Below are positions 1 through 10,346 of a stretch of DNA of 60,000 nucleotides, piece by piece (positions within the stretch are counted from its first letter, which is position 1; each line of letters begins with the position of its first letter). The DNA is taken from NCBI GenBank assembly GCA_037447655.1, contig JBBHKE010000020.1, positions 1 through 60,000 on the forward strand, written 5' to 3'. This DNA comes from Zygnema cylindricum. Lineage: Eukaryota; Streptophyta; Zygnematophyceae; Zygnematales; Zygnemataceae. Both the position numbers and the translations under genes were made by a program. A model generated the notes under the pieces. It was not told where the DNA came from. It ran no database searches and saw only the letters and a program-made list of their open reading frames with translations.

Positions 1-2
1 GT

Positions 3-2074
3 GAAGAAGAGTTTGAGGTAAAAGCGGGAGCGGCTGGTAAAGGAGCGGAAGAGGGACGCCTACTTTCGGCTTTACAGCTTAAGAGGGCACTCAGAAAAGG
101 GGAAACTATTGGTGTAGCGGTCGTCCAACCCATGGAGGAGGCGAAGGAGGAGATTCCGGAGGAATGGAAGAAGAAGGACCCCGACTTCGACTCAAAAGAA
201 AGTGACGACACCGGAAAGACTTCCGAAGAGGCCTCGGAAGTCGTGACAAAACTTCTCGAGGAGTACGTAGATGTTTTTCCCCTGAAGCTCCTCGAGGGTT
301 TACCTCCGAAGCGCGAATTAGACCACAAGATAGAGCTTGTTCCCGGAGCGGTACCCCCAACTAATCGGATGTACAAGATGAGTTACACCGAATTGGACAA
401 ACTCAAATAGCAACTCGCGGAGTTGGTTGAAGCCGGAGCAATAGAACCGAGCAAGTCACCGTATGGAGCCCCTATTCTCTTCGTGAATAAAAAAGATGGA
501 GGTTTTCGTATGTGTGTGGACTACCGAGCGCTAAACAAGTTAAAGGTGAAGAATGCGTACCCTTTACCGAGAATAGATGAATTGTTGGATAGACTTCAAG
601 GTGTTAAACATTTCTCGAAGATAGATTTGCAGAGCGGTTATCACCATATTAGAATTGCCGAGGAGGATGTAAAAAAGATGGCGTTTAGAACTGGTTATGG
701 CCATTTTCAGTTTTGGGTAATGCCGTTCGGGTTGACCAATGCGTCGGCGACTTTTATGCATCTGATGAACTCCATCTTTCGGCAATATCTGGATGTGTTT
801 GTAATCATCTTTCTAGACGACATCTTGGTGTATAGCCGAACGCTGGAGGATCATATGAAGCACCTTCGGACGGTCCTACAAGTCTTTCAGAAAAATAAGC
901 TGTACGCAAAGAGGAGTAAATGTGACTTCTTCAAGGAGATAATTGATTTTTTGGGCCATGTGGTGAGCCGGGACGGAATCGCAGTGGATCCGAACAAAAC
1001 GAGGGCAGTGAAGGAGTGGCCGCAGCCGGTGAATATTATGGAATTACAGAGCTTTCTGGGATTATGCTCCTACTATCGACGTTTTGTTGAAGGTTTCGCA
1101 AATATCGCTGCACCACTCAATGAATTACTCAAAAATGACGTGCCCTACGAGTGGAAATCAACGCAAAGGGCAGCTTTTAACACGGTAAAGGAGCGGTTGG
1201 TTACCGCCCCTGTGTTAGCTGTTCCCGACCCAGACTTACCTTGGACGATAATTACAGACGCCAGCGATACGGCTATTGGAGCGATCCTTATGCAGAATCA
1301 AGAAAAAGGCCTACAACCCATTGCCTACAACAGTCGAAAACTAAAGGAAGCTGGGCTTAACTGGGCCACCCATGAAAAGGAGACAATTGCGATCATCAAT
1401 GCGTTCGAGGTCTGGAAATGTTACATTCAGGGGAAGCGGATCAGAGTTATCACGCATCACCACGCCCTACAGTACCTGCAAACACAGCCGAAGTCGTCCA
1501 AGAAACAAGTGCGATGGATGACGTTTCTTCAGACCTTCGGGCCGGAACTTGTCATTGAGTATAAGCCGGGCAAGACGAACCCTGCGGATGCGCTGTCGAG
1601 AAGACCCAGAGTCACAACTCTAATGGCAGAGCAACGATCGCAAGCATTGCAGGATGTAGACGTAAGCTTTTTGAAAAAAAACACCGCAGCGTCTGACGCA
1701 GCGCAAGATCCGAAACTCAGCGCAGTCACTAGTACGGTGCAAGTGGACGAGCAGTGGCTAAGTAGGATCAAAGCCGCTTACGACGAAGACGAGACAATGA
1801 AGGAACTCATTCAACGGAAGGTATTAATCCGAACCGCCAATGGTATGTGGCGGTAGAGACCGAGTCAGACAACACGACTTTACGTTCCAACAAATCCGGA
1901 GTTACGTCATGTGATACTTAAAATGAGTCATTACGAGCCGCTCAGTGGACATTTTGGTCGGGATAAAACAACCGCACATGTCGCTGAGGCGTATTACTGG
2001 CCGAACATGACTTGTGACATTGCGGAGTATGTCCGGACGTGTGACTCCTGTAATAGGAACAAATCGGAATCGTA
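3..2074 (+). pseudogene. Ty3/gypsy pol fragment: RT, RNase H, integrase zinc finger
   Basis: The reading frame is open from the left edge, so the 5' end of the element lies outside the window. In order it shows a pre-RT linker, reverse transcriptase with the FLDD active-site box at 810-821, RNase H starting near 1250, and the HHCC zinc-binding part of integrase (about 1900-2070). It then stops abruptly at a copia LTR. Two in-frame TAG codons (408-410 and 1854-1856) break it while homology continues on both sides. In RNase H the third catalytic acidic position, normally TDH, reads THH (His codon 1455-1457). The catalytic integrase core and 3' LTR are missing. Codons are more GC-rich than in the neighbouring elements. 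A dead Ty3/gypsy copy is the only reasonable reading. Confidence 0.9.
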
Positions 2075-2490
2075 TGTCTAGTAGTTTCGTTTCGCGACAA
2101 TTAAGTTACTTGTATAGGACTTTGTCAGTTTTGTTTCTAGTAGTTTCATTTTGCGTTGTACCATATTTACGTCTAAGTACATTTAGACACTTCTAGAAAT
2201 AGTGTTCTAGATTATTTCCGTGGCTAAGTTAAAAAGCCATCGTGTGACTGGGGTAGATATAAAAAATTAGAAAGAAAATTTAGAAAGAAAATTAGAAAGA
2301 AAATTAACTAAAGTGTAATGTTTAAGGATTGAGTTAATATGAGTTTATTTTATTGAGTGTTCTATTTGCCTCTATCTTGGATTATGAGCTTTTAATGTGT
2401 TATAATGTTTGTTTTGATTTTAATTTTGCTTTCGCATTGAGATATTTGAGTGATTGTGAGCACATTCCGATTTGACTCTTATTACTATCA
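2075..2490 (+). repeat. Probable 5' LTR of a copia-type element
   Basis: The segment starts TGTC exactly where the gypsy integrase homology ends and finishes ...TATCA two bases before a primer-binding site. TG...CA ends and a length of 416 bp suit an LTR. It holds a GAAAGAAAATTA-type repeat (about 2266-2308). The second LTR is absent, so the left boundary is inferred from the end of gypsy homology. Confidence 0.6.
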
Positions 2491-2492
2491 CT

Positions 2493-2504
2493 TGGTATCG
2501 GAGC
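2493..2504 (+). promoter_or_regulatory. Primer-binding site, initiator tRNA-Met 3' end type
   Basis: TGGTATCGGAGC differs by one base from the usual plant retroelement site TGGTATCAGAGC, the complement of the initiator tRNA-Met 3' end. It sits two bases after the LTR end. Confidence 0.7.
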
Positions 2505-2562
2505 GGTGTTTATTCCACTTAGATTTGAGTTAAGAATTGATTAAGAATTGAGAGTTTAAGTT

Positions 2563-3125
2563 ATGGTGGGGGAATACTCCGCAAAGAAAGAAGACACTGA
2601 AGTCAGTTTTGGAGTTGAAGAATCGGAGAAGCTATCAATGGCGAAGGAGAGTCTCACAATTCAGTTTGATCTAACGACCATGGAGGAACTTTACGAATTT
2701 CTCAAGGCAAAAAGAGAAGGGCAATCTTTTGGTAAAACTCCAACCTTTTGTGGCAATTCAGACGATGAGAGTTCCAAGAAGAAAGTCAAAAAGGGCAAAT
2801 TACAAATACCTTTTTATGATAATGATGATGAATCAATTTCAAATAAAGCGTCAGATTGTAAAGTGTCTTCTAAGACTATTAAGTTAAATGAAGATAATTA
2901 TCCTGTATGGAAGAGATATATTCAAAGAACCTTTACTCCAAAGAAATTGTGTAAAATACTTACAGAGAAGAGAAAAGACCATTAGATGCAAAAGGAAGGA
3001 AAAAGTGGGATGTTAAAGATATGGCAGCTATGACAGCTTTACTTCAGAGTAGTAGTAGTTCGGTTCATGAGCATATGTTAACTCATGATACCGCTCATGC
3101 TTATTGGACTTATTCCGACTTATAA
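2563..3125 (+). pseudogene. Copia gag N-terminal fragment, frameshifted
   Basis: An ATG 59 bp after the primer-binding site opens a 140-codon frame with a charged N-terminus, followed by the copia Gag signature around KLNEDNYPVWKRY. The frame stops at 2985, but homology resumes at once in another frame (RKKWDVKDMAAMTALLQ, then TAHAYWTY), which is the core of the UBN2/DUF4219 Gag fold. A one-base indel near 2970-2980 explains this. The rest of gag, all of pol and the 3' LTR are absent; the sequence runs into about 140 bp of unassigned DNA and then duplicated unit U0. Confidence 0.7.
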
Positions 3126-4111
3126 TATTATACTTATTCTGTATGTTCATGTCTACAAAGATATATCGGAAACTTTCCAACAACCGAATGAATCCCACAA
3201 CTGAAAAAGACACACTTAAGGTGACTGGCAGGACTGTTGATGCCATTCGAAGCACTAAAGCGAAGGCTGAATGTGACATTGTCGCTACTTTGGCCTTCTA
3301 TTCATTCTGATGTATTTCACAGCTGATTTTCTATTTTACATTGTGTTTGGTGTTATTTTTTTCTTTGGTTCCTTTGGAATTTTGAAAATTGTAATTGTTA
3401 CTCTGAGATTTTTCCTGGAGCCCAAAATGTTTTTTTTTTTTCTTCTTAATGGACTGAGTTGTTATACGCATGCAATCATGCAATTTTCCTGGAATTTTTT
3501 TCTGAGGAATTATGTAGGGAAGGTTTAGTTTTCCTTTTCAACTTACGACGATTGTATGCCTTAAGTTACGTAATTGTCTAGAAATGTTTTCGTGGAATAA
3601 TATTAGGTTTGAATCCCATGTGATATGCCTCTTAGGTTATTTTAAAGACCGGTAAGGTCAGAGTTTTTACTTTACAAACTAGTGGCACGGAAGTTATATT
3701 GAAAGCTGTCTTCTTTGGTACAGAATCTAATTGGATTTTGTTTTTGATTTTGTGTTAAACGTCGGTCGATTCTTCTTTTATTAGTGTGTATTGGGAAAGA
3801 CTAATGGCAACCGGGAATCCCTCCCTCTAAGCTTCTCTTCATACGGTTATAAAGACGAATATCTGGATATCCTCGCGGAACAAGAAGTTGAAATAATTTC
3901 AAAATAATACATTCGTTATTATTGGGGATTCTTAAAAAACCATGAAATAGTAAATTAGGCGGCTCACTTGTAAGAAGTGAGAGAGTATGCATATGTTTTC
4001 TTTCACTTTCTCCTTTCTTTCACTTTCTCCTTTCTTTCACTTGTTTTCCAAGCTCGCATCTAACTTGTGGTTTAGATGCTGAGCTTGGGAGGTGCAAAAA
4101 CCTGTTTTTGA

Positions 4112-4474
4112 TCTCCCTATCTTTTTAACTATGACTTTTGCAACTACTTCCCTTCACTGTGAATTTATTTCAAGTAGACTTTTCTTCAGATAGTTTTTGA
4201 CGATAAAAACAAACAATTTCAAATCTCACTCTGGCAATGTTTATTGCCAGAAACATACTTGTAGATGAGAAATTGGATGCAATTTATGGCGACATCCATT
4301 GCGTTCAAAATTTTGCATTTTAGGAAGTGTGTGCACACAGCAAGGATGTGTCTTGTGGTACAATTGCCAGAGAGAGATTGTGAAATTGTTTGTTTACCTT
4401 CTTCAAATAAATCCTTGGTGAAGGAAAGCACTTGCAAAAATCTTCGAAAAGAAAAGTCTTCTTGAAATAAATTC
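4112..4474. repeat. Long imperfect foldback, U0 copy
   Basis: The left half (CTATCTTTTTAACT..., CACTCTGGCAATG) is matched in reverse complement by the right half (ATTGCCAGAGAGAGATTGTG, then AAGTCTTCTTGAAATAAATTC). The arms are about 150-200 bp with a short centre near 4270-4310. Here the outermost right arm is lost at the U0 deletion. Full version at 26990-27415. Confidence 0.6.
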
Positions 4475-5165
4475 TAAAGTATGCCCAGCCAAGGTTGCAT
4501 CTGAATCTAAGACAAATGTAAACTTCTTTGTTGATAATAATGTGAACTTTTTTTTTAAGTTGGTTAAGTACATAAGTAACTTCTTGGTTTATACTTGGTG
4601 TGTAACAATGCTGCCGAAATAGTTGTTAAATTCACATTATTTAGTACCGATTTGAATACTGTAAGATATTGTCCCAGTCATTCACACTTTGTGTCACTCA
4701 AATGACCTAATGGATGGTAATTATTTTATGTTCATACGACCTTGGAGTATTGCAACATGAATACAAAACAAAATGCGTAAAATATTAGCAACATGACGTC
4801 ATCAAAAAAAAAGAAACATTGAAGATGATGAAGTGAGAATGAGTTAAGTAATACTTTGGAGGTTCATTCGTTTAAAATACTTCACATAAAGTACATCTTC
4901 AAATGACTATTGCAGAAACATATGCGATACCAAAACGTGGAATATCACTGAAGCATTACATTCTGAACGAGAATAGTGTGGCACAACTATGGACAGGTGT
5001 CACAACAGGGAGGAGAGTGGCGAAAGAGTCGAAATGAGAGAAAGAACTTTTAGGGTTGGAGGATAACTGCAGCAATGGAGGAACAAAGACGTAATCTAAT
5101 AATAGTCGCGGGCGACCCGGTGCTTTGCCCTTTGGTGCCTAAGGGCCTTTCGCTTTTGTACAGTA

Positions 5166-6339
5166 CACCGCGAATCGTAATTAGAGTAAATTACTCTAAT
5201 TCGGTCGCTCGAAATTTCGACTCTATTACATCAAATAGAGTAAATGATTCTAATTTTTTCATTATTCTAATTCAGGTAAGTTTAATTAGCGTAACAAAAT
5301 TGTAATATAGGTTCGTTTTAAATAGTGTGGAGTACGGACGACGTTCGACCGTGCAAAATTATACTTTTTTAAGTAAACAGGTACAAATAATGATTTAATA
5401 CAATCGCGCTCGCACGTGAGATCGCACTAAACGAAAAATTAATCACATCGAAAAAAAGCCGTTCGCATAACTCTCGTCCGTCGACAGCATCGTCGTCAGT
5501 GTGAACATCAGCTGACATTCAGCGCGACAAATAATACTAACGTCATAATGACGTCAAAACTACACGGACTGACAGATTCTGTAAATCTACGTAATTTAGT
5601 GTTCATAATTTCAGCGCGGAAATTTATTGCCGACATAACCCAATATAGAGTACTTAAATAAATTAGAATAAACTTCCTCTGTGAAAAAGTTCTATCACAT
5701 AAACTACACCGCGAATCGTAATTAGAGTAATGAAAAAATTAGAGTAAAAAAACCAAAAAAAACAATTAGAGTAATTAACTCTAATTTATGTGATAGAACT
5801 TTTTCAAAGTCGAAGTTTACTCTAAATTACGAAGACGTACAGAATCTGTCAGTCCGTATAGTATTGACGTCATTATGACGTTAGTATTATTTGTCGCGCT
5901 GAATGTCAACTGATGTTCACACTGACGACGATGCTGTCGACGGACGAGAGATATGCGAACGGCTTTTTTTCGATGTGATTGATTTTTCGTTTAGTGCGAT
6001 TTCACGTGCGAGCGCGATTGTATTAAATCATTATTTGTACCTTTTTACTTAAAAAAATACAATTTTGCACGGTCGAACGTCGTCCGTACTCCACACTATT
6101 TGTAACGAACCTATATTACAATTTTGTTACGCTAATTAAACTTACCTGAATTAGAATAATGAAAAAATTAGAATCGTTTACTCTATTTGATGTAATAGAG
6201 TCGAAATTTCGAGCGACCGAATTAGAGTAATTTACTCTAATTACGATTCGCGGTGTAGAGTTCAATACTCTAATTGTTTTTTTTTGTTTTTTTACTCTAA
6301 TTTTTTCATTACTCTAATTAGTAATTACGATTCGCGGTG
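5166..6339 (+). mobile_element. TA-target MITE family X, outer copy, split by an inner copy
   Basis: Ends are CACCGCGAATCG...CGATTCGCGGTG, flanked by TA (5164-5165 and 6340-6341). The same place in UA (29311-29330) is empty with a single TA, which proves the 2-bp duplication. Without the inner insertion the element is 623 bp, close to the copy at 7591. No transposase is encoded. Confidence 0.9.
5707..6255 (-). mobile_element. TA-target MITE family X, inner copy, inverted
   Basis: A 549-bp family X copy inserted in reverse orientation into a TA of the outer copy, with TA at 5705-5706 and 6256-6257. The outer sequence continues correctly at 6258. Because it lies opposite the left 540 bp of the outer copy, 5166-6255 is a near-complete inverted repeat. 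Confidence 0.9.
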
Positions 6340-6580
6340 TACCATGTAAAATTGCTGCATTCACACTAAAAATGGATGATGAATGAGATGAGTAAACGAA
6401 TGTTTTTTTTTGTTTGGACGTGAATCGCCCTTGACGTCAACTTACGTCAACAAAAACGTCGCGATGTGGTTTATGTTGCCGTACTATTAAGCGCCGATGA
6501 CTCAAATCGTCCGTACCAAACTATACTTGACGTTCGGCCGCGGGTCAAACGGTGGCGATCACTTTGTCGTCGTCCCTGTA

Positions 6581-7077
6581 CACCGCGAATCGCTATTAGC
6601 GTACATGACGCTAATTGGGGTACCTCTTTTTTTTCGGCAAATTCTCAAATAGAATAAAGTACGCTAAATGTTTCTAAACGTTATTTGAGGTACCCCGCTC
6701 AATACGTTTCATAACTGTAATTTAGTTCCCTTTTAAATAGTATGGTGTACAGACTGTCAGATTCGTACTGTTCCGTACCATTTTAAATATAAATGATTAA
6801 ATGTACAGAAAATATAATAATATGCAATTGCGTAAATATTTTCCGGCATACGCGGATGTCAAAAAAACACGACGGCGTACAATTTGAACAATTTCGTACA
6901 TCTGCACGTTTTAGTGTGGACATATTATGTGCCGAAAATTTTTACAAAGCAGTTTACAAATTAGAGTTAATGATAAATTAGTATCATTGTGTACCCTAAA
7001 AAACCCAATTTACCGTAAAGTACGATAATTGTTTCATTACGCTATCTATTTTATTAAGCTAATAGCGATTCACGGTG
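6581..7077. mobile_element. TA-target MITE, family Y (497 bp)
   Basis: Termini CACCGCGAATCGCTATTAGC and the reverse complement with one change (CACGGTG at the right end). TA at 6579-6580 and 7078-7079. The interior is unlike family X. It stands in the GTCGTCGTC...CTGTA context that holds another MITE in UA (29577). Confidence 0.85.
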
Positions 7078-7084
7078 TACAGTA

Positions 7085-7588
7085 CACCGCGCATCGTAAT
7101 TAGAGTAATGAAAAAATTAGAGTAAAAAAAGAGAAAAAAATAATTAGAGTAATTTACTCTAATTTATGTGATAGAGCTGTTTCAAAAAGGAATTTACTCT
7201 AATTTATGCGGTGTACTCTAATTTGGCAAGTTAATATCCTCTACTGTAAATAAGGTATTCGTACAGAATCTGACAAAACGTACAGTTTATCGTCACTATG
7301 ACGTTCGCACTACGCGTTTTGTTAAAACGCAGTTACATGATAATGGCCTGTATTAAATCATTATTTGTACTTTTTTACTTATAAAAGTACAATTTTGCAC
7401 GGTCGGCGGACGTCGTCCGTACTCCACACTATTTAAAACTAACATATATTAGAATTAAAAACGCTAATTAAACCTTACCTAAATTAGAATAATGAAAAAA
7501 TTAGAATCAATTACTCTATTTGATGTGATAGAGTCAAAATTTCGAGCGACCGAATTAGAGTAATTTACTCTAATTACGATTCGCGGTG
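7085..7588 (-). mobile_element. TA-target MITE family X, reverse orientation
   Basis: Termini CACCGCGCATCG...CGATTCGCGGTG, TA at 7083-7084 and 7589-7590. The interior is family X read backwards with a short deletion. Only CAG separates its left TA from the TA of the preceding MITE. Confidence 0.87.
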
Positions 7589-7590
7589 TA

Positions 7591-8206
7591 CACCGCGAAT
7601 CGTAATTAGAGTAAATTACTCTAATTCGGTCGCTCGAAATTTCGACTCTATGACATCAAATAGAGTAAATGATTCTAATTTTTTCATTATTCTAATTTAG
7701 GTAAGTTTAATTAGCGTAACAGAATTGTAATATAGGTTCGTTTTAAATAGTGTGGAGTACGGACGACGTTCGACCGTGCAAAACTGTACTTTTTTAAGTA
7801 AAAAAGTAAAACTAATGATTTAATACAATCGCGCTCGCACTTGAAATCGAACTAAGCGAAAAATCAATCACATAAAAAAAAAGTCGTTCACATATCTCTC
7901 GTCCGTCGACAGCATCGTCGTCAGTGTGAACATTAACTGACATTCAGCGCGACAAATAATACTAGCGTCATAATGACGTCAAAACTATACGGACTGACAG
8001 ATTTTGTACTTCCACGTAATTTAGTGTTTATAATTTCAGCGCGGATATTTATTGCCGACATAACCCAATATAGAGTACTTAAATAAATTAGAGTAAACTT
8101 CGACTGTGAAAAAGTTCTATCACATAAATTAGAGTTCATTACTCTAATTGTTTTTTTTTGTTTTTTTACTCTAATTTTTTCATTACTCTAATTACGATTC
8201 GCGGTG
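7591..8206 (+). mobile_element. TA-target MITE family X, complete
   Basis: A 616-bp forward copy sharing a single TA (7589-7590) with the previous element and ending at TA 8207-8208. With its inverted neighbour it makes an inverted repeat over 7085-8206. Confidence 0.9.
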
Positions 8207-8213
8207 TAGTGTA

Positions 8214-8431
8214 CACCGCGCATCGTTATTAGTGTCAACGACTCTAATTTGGGTTCTTAAAATTTTGATTTTTTTCCAAAAATAGTGTACATGATTTTCA
8301 AAATTAAATAAGCAACGCTATTTAAGGAAGTGGACCATAATCTCCCACGTTTTTTGCACTAAATTAGAATTGTTAACACTAATTTTTCTTTTACACTATT
8401 TAAACCTTAACACTAATAACGATGCGCGGTG
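8214..8431. mobile_element. TA-target MITE, family Z (218 bp)
   Basis: Termini CACCGCGCATCGTTATTAGTG and its reverse complement, TA at 8212-8213 and 8432-8433. AT-rich interior without coding potential. Confidence 0.85.
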
Positions 8432-9328
8432 TAGCGGTTTCGAACGGTCCTGTCAACCGTACAAAGAATCTATCCTCGCCGTCGCTGCTATATTGCTTCA
8501 CTTACTTGGTACGGTTAAGGGCGTGTCCCCATGTGTTCAAGTAAGGGTTTTTTTCCGTCGTTTACACAGAAAATGGGACTTCCTACTTGAAAATACTACG
8601 CCGTACGAAAAATGGGCAAAAACTCAAATACATTTTACGTCATCTTGGAACTTGAAAGGTACGGCTATTTGGCAGTATTATCATCGCGACCCACTTCCAG
8701 CTCATCTTTACACTTGCACTGAAATCAAATCGCGACCGGGTTTTAATCAAAATACCACCCTATTGACGAATAGAAAGCTTGGGTTGCAAGCGTCAAAAGT
8801 TTTCATTTGTTTTTTTGAAGTTGGGAGAATACACGAAAACAAATTTGTTTGTCCGGTTGCTTATGTTGTCCACTTCTGGGCGTCTACAAATGTCATTTTG
8901 TAGACGTAGGCGATTGCTTATGTCGTTCACGTGTGGGCGTCAACAAATGACAGTTGGCGTCGACAATTGTCCCAGTATGTCAGGAGCTCTTTGCCGCGTA
9001 CAAATGTCCGCAATTTGTTGGCGTCTACAGGTGTCGCAAGTATTGGCGACGTGTACAACTGCCACATATTCAAAATAATGAACGCGCAAGTACACCGCGC
9101 ATCGTTATTAGTGTCAAAGTTTAAAAAGTGTGGAAGTAAATATACCGTCATTGACGCTAATTAAGATTTAAAAAAAAAAAAAAAAAAAAAGGTGTATTCT
9201 AATTTCGGTGTTTATGCTAATTTGGGAACAGCAAAAATGGAATATTCGCTGTAGGATTATATACATTAATATATGTATCCGTACAAAATATTAAAAATCG
9301 TACGCCATCGTGAAATTTTAATATCGGT

Positions 9329-10297
9329 TGTAACAGGATCTCCTAGCTCTCAGAAAATCCCATTACTACAAACAATCCAACCACACATTCCACACATTGG
9401 AAAACACACATCCACATATGACAACATTCACATAAGGATAAACTTTAAGTTAGAAGAAGCTTCTGTCCACATAACATTAGCTTGGTCTCTTGCCCTCGTG
9501 GCTCAACCCTTCTTATTAAAGTGTTTTCCACTACTCTCCACTCTTAATAATTCTATCTCTTAACTACTAAAACACTATTTAGTTAGTAAGAGATTTCAAT
9601 GCAAAATGCCTTTTCTCCAATTTGGTATTAATCGCTCAGGACCAAGATCAGCCGGAATTTCCACAAACTTTTCCCAAAGGAAAAGATGTCTACTCTCCTC
9701 TTACACTTCTCCATTTATCCATCATCGCCCTGGACTCGCCAGGCCAGAGTCAAAGCTCCGTTTGAACAGGCTTTTACCTGGGCCAATCATTGATCAGCAA
9801 GGACTCGGACTGACCAATGCAAAAACGTGCGAAATCTCTTACTAACTACTTAGCACTTTATTAACCAATCAAACGCTACGTTTCACTACGTAACATTTAC
9901 GTGCAAAAGCGCGCGCCAAACGAAACGCGACTTCGCACGATCATGCGTCACAAATTTCGCACGTGAAACTTCCTACGAAATTCCCTTAAGTGAAAGTGAC
10001 GTTTCGTACTAAAAATTGTACGAAACGAAGTACCATGCATACTGAACGTTTCATTAGAACTTTATGAAACGTTCACGCGAAATTTCGGTACTAATTTTGA
10101 CCCTTAACCCGTTTCAATGATACCCACCTGTTATTTAGACCCCACACTGCCACCTAAGTGCACCCATAGCTATAACTTTTGAAATATAACTCCAAATCGC
10201 GTGATTCTTTCGCGAACGTCTACCAAATTTAATAATCTATAATCATAACTCCTAAATACCCTTTTATAAATTAGTTCGATCCGCTATTACTGTTACA
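9329..10297 (-). repeat. 3' LTR of the gypsy element
   Basis: 969 bp with 8-bp inverted ends TGTAACAG/CTGTTACA. It differs from the other LTR by scattered substitutions and small indels. Apparent short ORFs inside are not meaningful. Confidence 0.92.
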
Positions 10298-10310
10298 TCA
10301 TCCCCTCCTT
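10298..10310 (-). other. Polypurine tract of the gypsy element
   Basis: On the minus strand AAGGAGGGGATGA lies directly against the 3' LTR, the expected plus-strand DNA primer position. Confidence 0.8.
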
Positions 10311-10346
10311 ATTTTTAACTGCCCTCAGTTAAAACATTTTTAATTC

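Larger units (their letters stand above)
3269..9092 (+). repeat. Partial tandem unit U0
   Basis: From about 3269 the sequence aligns with 26133-30470 (UA) and 51413-54360 (UB). Only the downstream part of the unit is present. Relative to UA it lacks the roughly 1.27 kb (27360-28630) that holds the LRR-like pseudogene, and it carries extra MITEs at 5166-6339 and 6581-8431. It ends at the TA where the MITE at 9093 is inserted; UA sequence resumes at 17420. Confidence 0.85.

Noticed and set aside
4046-4090. Short hairpin CCAAGCTCGCATCTAA...TTAGATGCTGAGCTTGG as a microRNA gene
   Set aside because: The copies in UA and UB keep only partial pairing and no small-RNA data exist; noted but not annotated as ncRNA.
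8370-8903. 177-codon open frame
   Set aside because: It starts inside a MITE and runs into a Harbinger MITE, the U0 and UA versions begin differently, and no domain is seen.
9606-9845. Short ORFs in gypsy LTRs (also 16418-16624)
   Set aside because: LTR sequence without protein similarity; the frames differ between the two LTRs.
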